This document shows, piece by piece, positions 1 to 10,479 of a stretch of 64,000 nt of DNA. The DNA comes from Cyprinodon diabolis (Eukaryota; Chordata; Actinopteri; Cyprinodontiformes; Cyprinodontidae), in assembly GCA_030533445.1 (NCBI GenBank), contig CM060081.1:19885611-19949610 (forward strand), written 5' to 3'. The notes beneath the pieces are model-generated. The model searched no databases. It was given only the letters and a program-made list of their open reading frames with translations, and had not been told where the DNA came from. A program made the position numbers and the translations under genes. The first letter of the stretch is position 1; every line of letters begins with the position of its first letter.

Positions 1-300
1 GAGCAAATGCGCCCAAAGGGGCCAACCCAGGAAATCCGACCCCCTACCAAGGGAGGAGGAGATACGGCCCGAGGAAATCCCCCAGCCACCGCAATGCCGA
101 AGCCCACGGGGACGAGTCCGTGGGCTCCGCTGGCAGCCAGCCACCCTTAAGTGGAACCGGCCATGGGCTCCGGGGGGCCAGGCCCCACAACAAAGCACAA
201 AGCGGGGCAACCGCCAGGAATAAGCCAATATCACCACCAGTGCACCGGTGAGCCCAAGTGCTAGTCAGCGTAGGGAGGGCAGAACGGGGGAAATGGGCTC
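1..300. other. GC-rich block, unrecognised
   Basis: This block is markedly richer in G and C than the AT-rich DNA after it and has no open frame worth reporting. It could be the 5' or internal part of a dispersed repeat cut by the window edge. I cannot assign it to a family. Confidence 0.3.
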
Positions 301-407
301 CACACTTATCATTTTAGTATTAAGGACACCTGTGCCATATTCTTATCAGCTAATTTACTAAAAACACCAGCAAGCAAATTTTGCATTTTGCATTGTTTAT
401 AAATTTT

Positions 408-1085
408 GGAGCTTGGCCTTTTTTGCAGTGTAGTCCCGCTTTTCTTACTGTGGTTAACAGTTTGAGCTCTCTTTTATCCTTTCACATGGGAGCTGGCTTG
501 AAGCTTTTCTGACTGGCTGTGTGTTTCCGGGACAAAGGCGCCTGTGGAGCTGGTTGACAGTTACCTTTTGTATCTCGTCTTCTTTCTGTAGCGAACTAAG
601 CCCTCACACTAAGCATGCACCCTTGTTTATAGATGCTGGAGATCGGCCTGTTTTCCATTGTGGTCCTGTTTCTCTGACCGTGACTGAGTGGATGTGCTCT
701 CTTCGTCCTCTGGCATGGGAGCTGGCTCGGAGCTCGTCTGCCTGGCTGTGTGTTTCCTGGACGGGGCCGCCTTTTACAGCTGCTTTTTGTGTCTCTGCTT
801 CTGTCTCCTTGAACCCCAGTCGGCCTCGGCAGATGGCCGCTCTCACTGAGCCTGGTTTTGCTGGAGGTTTCTTCCTGTTAAAAGGGAGTTTTTCCTCTCC
901 ACTGTCGCTACAAGCATGCTTAGTGTGAGGGATTGTATTTGAGTCAATGAGTCGATGCAATCAACTGGTTTCCTTAGATAGAAAACTTTGTATCAATTTG
1001 ACTGTATGATCTGGTTGAACTGTAAAGTGCCTTGAGATGACATGTGTTGTGAATTTGGTGCTATATAAATAAACTGAATTGAATT
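408..1085 (+). mobile_element. L2/Maui-type LINE 3' region with internal tandem duplication
   Basis: The end of this stretch reads as the usual teleost L2-type 3' tail: CCTTGAGATGACATG, then an ATATAAATAAACTGAATTG segment and GAATT-rich repeats. A second, shorter copy of the same 3' region lies at 42800-42966, which confirms a dispersed element. About 230 bp is tandemly duplicated: 408-628 and 638-850 share the GGGAGCTGGCT segment and following bases. No reverse transcriptase is attached, so this is a 5'-truncated copy. Confidence 0.6.
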
Positions 1086-1270
1086 GAAAATTGAAATTGA
1101 ATTATTTTGAGGTATTGCCTTTGAGTCAATTAGTGGATGCAATCAACTTGTTTTCCTTAGATAGAAAACTTTGAATCAATTTCAATGTATGATCTGATAA
1201 ACTTCAAAGTGCCTTGAGATTGCATGTGTTGTGAGTTGCCGCTTAATAAATAAACTGAATTGAATTGTAT
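934..1270 (+). repeat. duplicated L2-type 3' tail
   Basis: The terminal part of the LINE appears twice in a row, at about 934-1090 and 1120-1270. Both copies contain TTTGAGTCAAT, CCTTAGATAGAAAACTTTG and the AATAAACTGAATTGAATTG end. Either a second truncated insertion landed next to the first or the tail was duplicated. Confidence 0.6.
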
Positions 1271-1279
1271 TAACCCTAT

Positions 1280-2480
1280 AATTAGGATCACAATAACTGC
1301 AGATTATCAATAATAATCCACAAATAATGAAAAAGCATACAGTTCGTCTTACAAAAACATTTTGCCAAAAATTGATTGACCCACAAATATGTAAAATAGT
1401 GTAAGACATGCAAAGAATTTTACATTCAAAAACAATATTTTAAGTAACTTCTTTCATTCATATTACTTACAATAACAATGTTCCGATGGCTGCACTCTCG
1501 AGCATCAGTTGTTTCGCCTACCACAAGATGTTTTTTTCCTTGCAATTTCTTCTGGACAGAGTCCATATGCTGACCGAACATCCGGGGTAAGTAGGTTGAT
1601 GGCGGCTAGTTATGTGTTCTGGCAGCGTGCCCCCTTGCTTGCAGTGCTTTATCAAATATGGACAATGCTTTTTAAAGAAATGTCTGATTCCGCACACAAA
1701 GCAACAAAATCCTCATCCCTCGTTTCCGCTGACATTCTTGAATGCTAAACGTTTACAGGTGTTTGTGGCTCATGCTAGCTTGCCTCTTCTTTCTGTTTCT
1801 GATGCGACTTCTTAAATGGAAGTGGTTGTCGCACCTGTTCTTATGCTTCCAGTTGGCCAAGTGCTGAAAAAACTTGTTGAAAAGTTTCTCTCCATGCTCA
1901 TAAAAATTATTGGGATGTCGTTCTGCCCTAAACTTTGCGCTAAGTTTAAATTTCTTTTATTTTCTGGATGAATTCTGTGCCGCTGCCTGACTCTTCGACC
2001 TGGCTGACCTACTTTTTTCTTGTGGTGTATTTGCTAAATACCACGATTTTGTCCACGTTTTCCGCATCACAGAAATCATAGGGCCCTATGAGTGCATGTG
2101 TGTGCTCCAAGGGTGGCTAAAAGGTTGGTGTCAACACGTCTCAACTGTTTTCTACTTCTTATGAATATAACTTACCTGTCTACCTCTGTGTTGTACTGGT
2201 AATCTCCTACAAACCCTAAAAAATGTTTAAAAATTATCTTTCTAAACTTCTTCTTACCAGTGTAAGGATCTGGAACCCCAGAAACATTTTAAACTTTACT
2301 CTAAAAGCAAAGCCATCTCTTGATTGGAAGAAGATATTTGGGTTTTATTTGAGAAGAAAAAATTAATACACACAATTACATACATACCTACTGGATAGTG
2401 TTATGATGCTTCACCACAGCAACCATAGCAAGTTTTTTTTTTTTCTCTCTCTTTTCTCTCAACCACAGCAAGTTAATTTT
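1280..2480. other. no recognisable gene
   Basis: Short frames are present but none shows a domain, codon bias or splice context that would support coding. No repeat family was recognised. Confidence 0.4.
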
Positions 2481-2489
2481 TTTACACCC

Positions 2490-3300
2490 TGGAGAATCTC
2501 ATTAACATCTCTAACAATACTTCAACTCCTTATGCAAGTACCAGCTGAGTTGAAAAAGAGGCACCAGAGATGCAGCGCAGGAGCAGTTAGTTACCTTTAA
2601 CAGTCCACCCTTTGCTGTTGCCGACACTTCATTTGATCTAATCAGTTCCATTGTTGCTAAGCAAAGACACAATAGCCATTTGTGGTAATAACTGGTGATT
2701 TTAATCATTCCTCACTCTCTGCTATACTGCCAACATTCCATCAGTTTGTCCACTGCCACACCAGACAAAACAAATGTTTGGACTTGTTTTATGTAAATGT
2801 CAGGGATTCCTACATCTCTAAAGTGAGACCTCCTCTTGGGAAATCAGATAACGATCTTGGTTTTCTCTGCTCTGAGTATAAAACACTTTATAAGAGACAA
2901 CCTGCATTAAAAAGAAAAAAAAAGAATTCCTGCAAAGTTGTTTTGGATGCTACAAACTAGGATGCCTCATGAAGAGGACATCAATGCAATTACTAAGTGT
3001 GTGGCTGTCTAAATAAACTTCCTACCAAAACAGCGAAAACTTCTTCAATAATAAACCATGGATCACAAGTTATCTAAAGGAACTGCTCAACAAGAAAAAA
3101 CAAGCCATTAAAAAGAAAGACAGGAATTAACGAGGAGTATACAAAAGCAACTTAAGGTCAAAATAATAGAAAAAAAGGAGGCATACAGGAAATAGCTGGA
3201 AAGCAAGCTCGAGGAAAACAATCTCAGAGATGTGTGGTCAGGGTTGAAGAAGTACATCCTATCCTCTTCTGCTTCCATGAGTTTTTTTTGTGTTAGCTGG
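2490..3300 (+). pseudogene. non-LTR retrotransposon endonuclease/linker fragment
   Basis: The frame from about 2670 reads as the C-terminal half of a LINE apurinic-type endonuclease. The motif GDFNHSSLSA is followed by a CHTRQNKCLDLFY segment and then PPLGKSD, the usual order in fish LINE endonucleases. From about 2970 to 3230, in broken frames, comes the linker before the reverse transcriptase, with a recognisable KPWITSYLKELLNKKKQAIK stretch. Stops and frameshifts show that it is dead. I see no reverse transcriptase downstream, so it is 3' truncated. The clade is uncertain (L2/CR1-like is the likeliest). Confidence 0.6.
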
Positions 3301-3994
3301 CACCCACTGTGACACAAATGGGCTTTACAGTTGGAGATTGTGAAGGAGTTTTGCAGTAATTCTTTGCCTGATAGCAAATAGAGATAGAGAGCTACATCAT
3401 AGTTACCGTCCAGTTAATGGAAAGGAATTAGCAAATAGTCTGACAGTTTGTCAGAGCGATATATCTTGTCTTGTTTTCATGTCTGTTAATTGGAATGTCA
3501 GATGTTCAAAACATATGACCCGGGCTTCAAGCAGACAGATCAGGATTTTCTCAAAACACGCGCTTATTACTCGCTCTGTACACAGTGGCTCAACCGCAGG
3601 GGCAGGTTCGCTGGATCCTCTGGTTATGGGTTTAGTTTGAGCCCAGAGGAAGGAGTTGAATGCAGATGGATTGTTTCTCCACTGCATGTGGCAGGAGCAG
3701 CCCCTGAGTTCCAGGAAAGAAGCTGAGCATGCTGATGAGCAGAAGCCAGAAAATGTGGAAGAGCAGAAGTATCCAAAGGGAGAATCCAGAACCAGAGTCA
3801 AAGTTGGAGCAGTTTTCAAGGCCAGAAAATCAGCAGTCTGAAGAGGCGCCAAAGGGATATCCAAGGCAGGGTCAGAAAAGAAGTCCAAGGTAGTTAGCAG
3901 GCAGAATCTAGGTAACAGTCCAAAAACAGATCAGGCAACAGAGCAGAACGGGGTAGCTGAAACTCTGAAGTTCAGGGAAATAACATACAACATA

Positions 3995-4105
3995 AATAGG
4001 AGCTGGAACGGGTGGATCAGATGAGCAGTAATGAGCAACCACGCAAATTTAGACAGGTGAATTAAATGAGCAATTAAGCCAGCCATCAGCACCAAGACCA
4101 TGACA
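3995..4105 (-). repeat. gypsy LTR start, 3' copy
   Basis: Read on the minus strand, it starts TGTCATGGTCTTGG at 4105 and matches the stretch beginning at 6693. Shared features are TTAATTGCTCATT and CAGCTCCTATTTAT. Confidence 0.55.
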
Positions 4106-4129
4106 GAAAACCGGATGGAGGCCTCTTAG

Positions 4130-4330
4130 ACTGACTGATTACAGGGAGGACAGGTTGCCACAAACTCCTGCGAATCTGAAGACAAAGAACGCCACCAAAA
4201 CTGAGCCCGAGCAATGTTAATAGTCTTGGAAAAACCAAGATGACAAAACAAGCGAGAACCAGCACCCTAAGAGCTAACTTCTGAGAACATCAGGGACAAA
4301 CAAACGGTCACTAGGGCAGTTACTAGGATA
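4130..4330 (-). pseudogene. gypsy integrase zinc-finger remnant
   Basis: In broken minus-strand frames I read a histidine-containing stretch, then ARAQFWWRSLSSDSQEFVATC and a second CxxC-type cysteine. This is the usual HHCC region of a gypsy integrase. The catalytic core that should follow is absent. Confidence 0.5.
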
Positions 4331-4434
4331 AGGTTAATTAAGGAGAGATGCCTGACTTCTTTCTCAGTGTCAACCACAGTGATAGAACAACACAAACTCC
4401 TCAGCACCACCAGAACTCTCCTCATCTACCTCAA

Positions 4435-4617
4435 ACACCCGGGTTTGACATTCTTGGTCCTGGGTCTGTAGGACAGAGAAAAGTTAATGCAACCAAAAAA
4501 TAGTGCTCATCTTGCCTGTCTGGGATTGAGTCTTTAAGCAGACTTCAGGTACAAGTTCTTGTGGTCAGTCCAAACCAGAAAAGGAGTCTTGGAAACTTCC
4601 AACCAGTGTTTCCATTC
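4435..4617 (-). pseudogene. gypsy RNase H, downstream part
   Basis: The minus-strand frame reads EEW.HWLE, then [29 protein letters not shown] and YRP. This is the RNase H segment typical of fish gypsy elements. It continues the segment at 5161-5280 once the inserted hAT element is removed. Confidence 0.65.
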
Positions 4618-4625
4618 CTCTAGAG

Positions 4626-5152
4626 CACAGGTGTCAAAGTGGTTCCAGGAAGGGCCTTGTGGCTGCAGGTTTTCTTTCCAACCCAGCAATAGCACACCAG
4701 ACTATTCCTGGGTTGGAAAGAAAACTTGCAGCCACGCGGCCCTTTCTGCAACCACTTTGACACCCCTGGCATAAACTGTTACTTACCTGTATTTGTTACC
4801 TGTTAATGGTTACCTTACTTACCTGAGCAGAATCTGGGGATCCCAACTTCAAACAGAAGGTCAGAGTCTGGTTCAGGCTGATTAAAGCAGAGCATCACCT
4901 GGAAAATGTGGGTAAAATTTATCCAGACTCTTATAAACAATTATCACCACAGCATAAACTGTTACTTACCTGGTCTATGAACCACACCTGAAGGGCAGAC
5001 AGCATAAATCACAGGTGTCAAAGTGGTTCCAGAAAGGGCCGTGTGGCTGCAGGTTTTCTTTCCAACCCAGCAATAGTACACCAGACTATTGCTGGGTTGG
5101 AAAGAAAACCTGCAGCCACACGACCCTTTCTGGAACCACTTTGACACCCCTG
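4626..5152. mobile_element. non-autonomous hAT element made of two fold-back units
   Basis: The element starts CACAGGTGTCAAAGTGG and ends with the near-complement CCACTTTGACACCCCTG. It is flanked by an exact 8-bp duplication, CTCTAGAG, at 4618-4625 and 5153-5160. Each end is itself a palindromic unit (4626-4768 and 5010-5152) with the same termini. The inner sides of the units carry GCATAAAC (4769-4776) and GCATAAAT (5002-5009), which looks like an older target duplication. Removing the element and one CTCTAGAG rejoins the gypsy RNase H frame, so the insertion site is clear. Confidence 0.85.
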
Positions 5153-5160
5153 CTCTAGAG

Positions 5161-5290
5161 CCAGCTAAACTGCCAGCAACTCTCTGTCTCCAACATCAAA
5201 CTTCTGTTCGGCAGCTGAAAGCTTATTAGAGGAAAAAGTTGTTGAAAGCAGTCTTACACTCATCACCTTTACGCATTACGGGGATCCAAC
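5161..5290 (-). pseudogene. gypsy RNase H, upstream part
   Basis: The minus-strand frame reads SAAEQKFDVGDRELLAV, one stop, then LALE up to the hAT insertion site. This is the start of the gypsy RNase H domain, where the aspartate of the xDVGxREL motif is visible. Confidence 0.65.
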
Positions 5291-5381
5291 TTCGAAAAAA
5301 TCTTAGCTTCCTGAATTTGATCTGACCATTTATCAAAGGGATGGAGTAGCAATACTTAATTGTAATATCATTCAAACCCCT

Positions 5382-5725
5382 TTAATTAATGAACGGTCTG
5401 AGGAAACCATCCTTCTTACCCACAAAAAAGAATCCCTCACCAGCAGGAGAAGAAGATGGATGAATAATGACGGATCTAAGTGACTCTGATATGTATTTTT
5501 CCATAGCTAGAGACTCAGGGGCGGATAAGGAATATAATCTACCTCTAGGGAGTGTGGTACCTGTCAGTAAATCAATCCCACAATCATAAGACCTGTGTGG
5601 AGGTGGAGCTGTGTTCATACTCTTATTGAAAACCTCTCTGAGGTCATGATACTCCTTAGGGACATTTAAAAGGTCAGCATAACAATCAGCGATCCAAGGC
5701 TAATACCGTTTGAGAGTACAGTGAA
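5382..5725 (-). pseudogene. gypsy protease/reverse transcriptase junction
   Basis: The open part (5618 to 5382) encodes [17 protein letters not shown], then [13 protein letters not shown] and [17 protein letters not shown]. These are the conserved entry motifs of Ty3/gypsy reverse transcriptase. A frame just upstream, to about 5725, reads [16 protein letters not shown], the usual linker from the protease. The palm motifs with the catalytic aspartates are not seen, because the frame runs into unrelated sequence towards 5290. Confidence 0.75.
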
Positions 5726-5869
5726 GAAAGAAGTTTTGTGCCAAGTTGTCTGGCCAGGTCCCCATCCATAAACTCGGTATCAGTCCACAAAAGCTGACAG
5801 GCTATGACTAAGTAAACCAACAGACACAGTTACAGGGAGAAATTCTGGGTAGCCAAATTGTTTGACTTG

Positions 5870-6540
5870 GTTGAGCAGGATCCTCACCCCTCCTACTAAG
5901 CCTGTCCTTTTACTGGACAAGATCACCCAATATCCCTCTCCACCGCAGTAGAGACACAGTTTAAGCTTGAAGTGCCGATCCCTCTCCTCTCTGGAAAGAA
6001 GAAGAAGACCAGTGCAGTTCAGATGCAGTCACATTAGCCACCAAATGCAGAAGAAGAGGTGAAGCGAGGATCAGCTGATCTCCTCTCGCTGCATCGCTCG
6101 AGGAGACGAAGATCGATCCGAGTTGCTTACTCCTCCAGCTGCTTAAGAAACTGAGGATAATCCTGGGTAGAGCGTTCATCCTTTATCTTCTCACTTAGTC
6201 CTGTAATGAACACATCCACAAGAGCTTCCTCATTCCAGGGGCTCTCAGCTGCCAACAGGTGGAATTTGGTAATGTAAACCGACACAGACGATCCCCCTGT
6301 CTTAAACCAAGGAGTGCTGTTGAAGCTTCTCTGCTGGGAAGAACTTGGAAGAAAACTCTGATTAATAACTCAGAGAAAGTTTGGTGAACTACTATGAAAT
6401 ACACAGGGTTGAATTACTCTGTCCCTCTGATGTTCCCCACAACTTGGCTTTGCCAGAAGCGAAATTACATATGCAGCCTTGCCTCGATCAGAGGGAAACG
6501 CTGAGGGCTGTAATGCCAAATGAACTTAATGCTTAGTCAA
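5870..6540 (-). pseudogene. gypsy gag remnant with zinc knuckle
   Basis: The minus strand starts near 6540 with an LQPSAFPSDRGKAAYVISLL stretch, then AAESPWNEEALVDVFITGLS near 6210, both typical of fish gypsy gag. A CLYCGGEGYW segment near 5950 is the remains of a CCHC zinc knuckle. Several stops and shifts interrupt it. Confidence 0.65.
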
Positions 6541-6574
6541 GAAAGCCAAACATTGTTCCAGATCGCCCCACACA

Positions 6575-6693
6575 AAACAAGCAGTATAAATAGGAGCTGA
6601 AACAGATGGATCAGATGAACGGTAATGAGCAAACGGGCAGGAAGGTGAACTGAATGAGCAATTAACTCAGCCATTAGCGCCAAGATCATGACA
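6575..6693 (-). repeat. gypsy LTR start, 5' copy
   Basis: Read on the minus strand, it starts TGTCATGATCTTGGCGC at 6693 and matches 3995-4105. It runs into gag-like sequence by about 6540, so most of the LTR and the leader is deleted. Confidence 0.5.
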
Positions 6694-6699
6694 TGCAAA

Positions 6700-7260
6700 C
6701 TATGTTTTCACATATTTGTTCAGTACCCCTATTATGTTCCAGTTTTATCTTTAATGTCTTACTATGTTTAATGATGTGTATTAAAAAAGTTTCAGTTTAT
6801 TGTAGCTAGGCTCTCGCTACAACCTTTCTATCAATCTCCTGATCCATTCTTTTCTTATGAACAGGACCCCAAGATTATTGAACTCTTCTTGGACTTACAA
6901 GCTCTCAATCAGCATTTGGACTTTGTCTCTGGCCTATTCTTCCCCTACACACCAGACTACTTTCTATAGGATCTAGCTTGATAAACAAACTTTAAACAGA
7001 TTTTAAATAGGCTTATGTTTAAGGCTCTATAACGTCATATCCTTATTGCTACTTATTTTATTTTGTACACTCATTATTTTGTGAGTCATAAATAAACTTC
7101 ACTCGACTTTAGTCCCCTGCACAAACTGTTTGTCAGATTCAAGTTTGGACCTAGAATTGGCCTTCATAAGTACGTATATAAAATTCACAAGGGTAATAAA
7201 CTTGTATTGAGTCTCAATTAAAAGTTCTACATACTGTAATTAAAAACACTGAAAACTAAT
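6700..7260. other. no recognisable gene
   Basis: AT-rich sequence without a supported frame or recognised repeat. Confidence 0.4.
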
Positions 7261-7269
7261 TTGTAGTAT

Positions 7270-7284
7270 TATGGTGTGTGTTGC

Positions 7285-7371
<87 letters not shown>

Positions 7372-7380
7372 ACACACCTG
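7270..7380. repeat. (TA)n tract inside a short hairpin
   Basis: About 80 bp of alternating TA (7285-7368) is bracketed by GGTGTGTGTTGC (7271-7282) and GCAACACACC (7369-7378), which are reverse complements. The whole block can extrude as a cruciform. The translated Ile-Tyr runs here are microsatellite artefacts. Confidence 0.85.
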
Positions 7381-8749
7381 GACACACGTTCTCATTCAAA
7401 GTTTTCTTTATTTTCATGATTATAAAAATTGTAGATCCACACGGAAAGCATCAAACCTATGAAATAACATATGTGGAATTATATACTTAACAAAAATATG
7501 TCTTACATTCTAGGATCTTCAAGCCACCTTTTGCGTAGATTATTGCTTCACACACTCTTGGCATTATCTTGATGAGCTTCAAGAGATAGTCACCTGAAAT
7601 GGTTTTCACTTCACCGGTGTCCCGTTAGGTTTGTTAAGTGGGATTTCTTGCCTTATTACCAGGGTTGGGACCATCAGTTGTATTGTGCAGAATTGAGGTG
7701 GTGTCCTCAAACGTGTCCTCAAGTGCAGTCAAAAAAACCATCAAGCGCTACTCACATGAAAGTGACTCACTTAACGACAGCCCCAGGAAGAAAGACCAAG
7801 AGTCACCTCTGCTGCAGATGATAAGTTTATCTGAGTCCCCAGCCTCAGAAATCGCAGGTTAACAGCAGCTCAGATTAGAGACCAGGTCAATGCCACACAG
7901 AGTTCTAGCAGCAGACACATCTCTAGAACTATTGTTAAGAGGAGAGTGTGTGAATCAGACCTTCATGGTAAAATAGCTTCTAGGAAACCACTGCTAAGGA
8001 CAGGCAAGAAGCAGAAGAGACCTTCTGGTGCTAAAGAACACGAAGAATAGACATTAGACCATTAAGTCTGTGATTTGGTCTGTCCAAATTTTAGATCTGT
8101 GGTTCCAACCACTGTGTCTTTGTGCGACGCAGAAAAGGTGAACGGATGGACTCTAGATGCCTCGTTCCCACAGTGAAGCATGGAGGAGGAGGTGTGATGG
8201 TGTTGGGGACACTGTTGGCGATTTATTCAATATTGAAGGCATACTGAACCAGCATGGCTGCCACAGCATTTTGCAGTGGCATGCTATTCAATGTGGTTTA
8301 GTTGGACTGCAATTTTTTTTCCAACAGGACAATGACCCCAAACACACCTCCAGGCTATTTAATAGCTGTAAGGAGAGCGATAGGGTGCTGCACCAGATAA
8401 CCTGGCCTCCACAATCACCTTACCTGAACCCAATCGAGATAATTTGGGGTGAGCTGGACCGCATAGTGAAGGTCAAAAGGGCCAACAAGTGCTTAGCATC
8501 TCGGGGAACTCCTCTGGGAACTGTTGCAAGACCATTTCAGAGAGAGAATGCCAAGGTGTGCGAAGCTGTAATCAAAGTAAAAGGTGGCTAATTTCAAGAA
8601 CCTAGAATATAACACATATTTTTATTTGTTTCACACTTTTTTGTTAAGTATATAATTCCACATGTGTTAATTCATAGCATTGATGCCTTCAGTGTGAATC
8701 AGTGTGAAAGCTTTTTGACTGAGGTTTGTCCAAACTTTTGGTCTGTACT

Positions 8750-8752
<3 letters not shown>
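7369..8752 (+). mobile_element. Tc1-like DNA transposon, inactive
   Basis: The left end (CTCATTCAAAGTTTTCTTTATTTTCATG region and GTGGAATTATATACTTAACA) is mirrored at the right end by TTGTTAAGTATATAATTCCAC and the GTCCAAACTTTTGGTCTGTAC end. The terminal inverted repeats are about 110 bp. Both sides abut (TA)n tracts, as expected for TA-target integration. The transposase gene inside is broken. Confidence 0.8.
7850..8591 (+). pseudogene. Tc1 transposase remnant
   Basis: The N-terminal helix-turn-helix region survives in pieces around 7860-8040 (LTAAQIRDQVNATQ, then SSRHISRTIVKRRV). The C-terminal catalytic part is the open stretch 8157-8588. It has the second aspartate in FQQDNDPKHTS and the glutamate in LNPIEIIWGELDR, with 35 residues between in this copy. 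The end AVIKVKGG is the usual Tc1 C-terminus. The region of the first catalytic aspartate is disrupted, so the enzyme cannot be made. Confidence 0.8.

Positions 8753-8760
<8 letters not shown>

Positions 8761-8822
<62 letters not shown>
8761..8822. repeat. (TA)n microsatellite
   Basis: A perfect TA tract borders the right end of the Tc1 copy. Confidence 0.95.
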
Positions 8823-8824
<2 letters not shown>

Positions 8825-8858
8825 TATAAACTGAGAATTTCTTAACATTTTACACGAC

Positions 8859-9608
8859 TTAAGCCTGGTTTATGCTCAGAAACCAGGCCTGTCCCCATCC
8901 CCATATGCGTCCCAGGAGTAGGGAGAGGAGGCCTCTGATTGGTGAATGTTACATCTGCTCTACATTATGCGTATTTCCCATTTGGTACCAAATGGCAGAA
9001 ACTCTGCCATCCACATTACCTGGCACACCCCGGACACTATCCCAGACACCATACGGGACACTAGTTTGTAGCTCTGTGCAATGGTCTGTTGGTTTGCACA
9101 TGAAGACAAAATACGCAGTGCTACGGCCAGTCTTTCTGGAACACTCACGGGTGAACTGTGTATCGTCCGGCATTGGATGAGGGGCTGTAGACACATGGAC
9201 ACTCACAATCCTAGCTAGTTCGTGATTATTCCTCTTGCGTTGTGGAGTGGAATAACATAGCACAGACCACGCTTCAAAATTGGGCATAAATCAAAAATAT
9301 TTGCGTCATACCTGTAACAAGCTGTGACACCCTGCTGCTGGAGTATACACAGCTCTTAACATCTTTATTGAACCCTCTGTCACAAATTTAAAATGACCCT
9401 GAATAATTTTGCAGTTTCAATATAATAAGAACAAGCTAAACACTGGATTCCAAAATAAAATATGTCTGCAAGACAAGTCTAAACTGCTTATTTTGCATGG
9501 ACCAAAAGAGAAATTATGAAACCGTTGAAGTGCAACAAAAGTGATACACTTTTATGAATACTTATTAAAACAAGATATACAAAAAAGTAGCATAAACAGG
9601 TCCTTTAA
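8859..9608. mobile_element. possible TTAA-flanked non-autonomous transposon
   Basis: A TTAA at 8859-8862 is followed by GCCTGGTTTATGCT. At the other side, AGCATAAACAGG is followed shortly by TTAA at 9605-9608. The two ends are near reverse complements over about 12 of 13 bases. TTAA duplications are typical of piggyBac and Kolobok elements. The interior has no supported gene. The call is tentative, since the right end is less clean. Confidence 0.35.
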
Positions 9609-9962
9609 ATAATAAAAAAAAGTTATCAAATTAAAACTTATCTGTTTGCTTTCTTTCTACTTATTCAACACAAAAAAGCATACACAAAATAGTACTTGTT
9701 TGGTAATCAGACCAAAAACCAACATGAAGAATTGTAATGCTCTTAAAAGAGAGAAAAGGCAACACCATGATTGAGATGTATTTTGCCATTTTTACTTTAC
9801 TCACTATTTCAGGTAAAACATCATCACCCATCAGCTGAATAAGCAAATCTGTTTTGGAAGAAAGATATGAAGGTGTGCCGGAACCAGCATTTCCATATTT
9901 TTGTTTATAAGTATTTTGTATATGCGCTGATCAACTCCATATTACCCAGGTAGTTCTTGTTA

Positions 9963-10247
9963 TCAGTCCTGACGAGTCACTGGAGCCTCTGCAGCCAATT
10001 CTCTCTCTGGCGAAAACTTCACAACACACACCACTCCTCTTACAACCTCAATCCCGTATGCGCACTCAGATTCAAACTGTTTCTTCAGTTCAGTGTCTAT
10101 CCTTCCACTCGCTGACGGAAGTGTAACTTTTGTATGCTTTGCTTTTCTATGACCATTACTGCTTTCTTGCTCTCGCATGTGCTGTGGGGCATGCTTACAG
10201 TCATTGAAGCCCTTTTCAAAGCACAAATTACATTTCCCACTGCTAGA
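9963..10247 (-). CDS. candidate terminal coding exon, unrecognised
   Basis: On the minus strand an acceptor-like TTTCTAG precedes an open stretch that ends in TGA at 9963. It encodes about 94 residues, beginning GKCNLCFEKGFNDCKHAP and ending in an acidic, alanine-rich tail. A CxxC and a later Cys-x4-His hint at a small metal-binding fold. The frame stays open further upstream to 10373, but that part looks less protein-like. I do not recognise the family. It may be the last exon of a host gene or part of an old transposon; no partner exon was found nearby. Confidence 0.3.
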   Translation of the reverse strand, partial: SSSGKCNLCFEKGFNDCKHAPQHMREQESSNGHRKAKHTKVTLPSASGRIDTELKKQFESECAYGIEVVRGVVCVVKFSPERELAAEAPVTRQD

Positions 10248-10479
10248 AATGCGATATGCGATTAGCACACATATTTTGATAGCTCCCCAGTTTGCGATCA
10301 GCTCAGTAATTCCACACCGAATAATCAACTTTTCCCCAATAGGCAGGATCAGTACTCTAGGAATCATACACACAGATCGAAGTTTGTGCCTCCATCATCT
10401 CTGTTTCTGCAGACTCAGGATCATTCAAAGATCAGGATTCTGGCCCATCCTTCTTGTGTAAGCAAGAGTAATTCTTTGA

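Larger units (their letters stand above)
3960..6693 (-). mobile_element. Ty3/gypsy LTR retrotransposon, decayed
   Basis: On the minus strand the order is LTR-like end (6693 downward), gag, nucleocapsid, reverse transcriptase, RNase H, the integrase zinc-finger region, and a second LTR-like end starting at 4105. Both LTR-like ends start TGTCATG and share about 110 bp with the TATAAATAGGAGCTG segment, at 6575-6693 and 3995-4105. The integrase core is missing, because the zinc-finger part runs straight into the second LTR. Many stops and shifts are present. Where the 3' LTR ends below 3960 is unclear; 3490-3960 may belong to it. Confidence 0.7.

Noticed and set aside
521..960. 135-codon and 118-codon frames on opposite strands
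   Set aside because: They are inside the 3' untranslated part of an L2-type LINE, which recurs at 42.8 kb without these frames.
7271..7490. Open frames of alternating Ile-Tyr
   Set aside because: They are translations of the (TA)n tract and have no flanking coding signal.
8872..9287. Overlapping frames of 80-112 codons on both strands
   Set aside because: They lie inside a probable MITE and show no recognisable domain.
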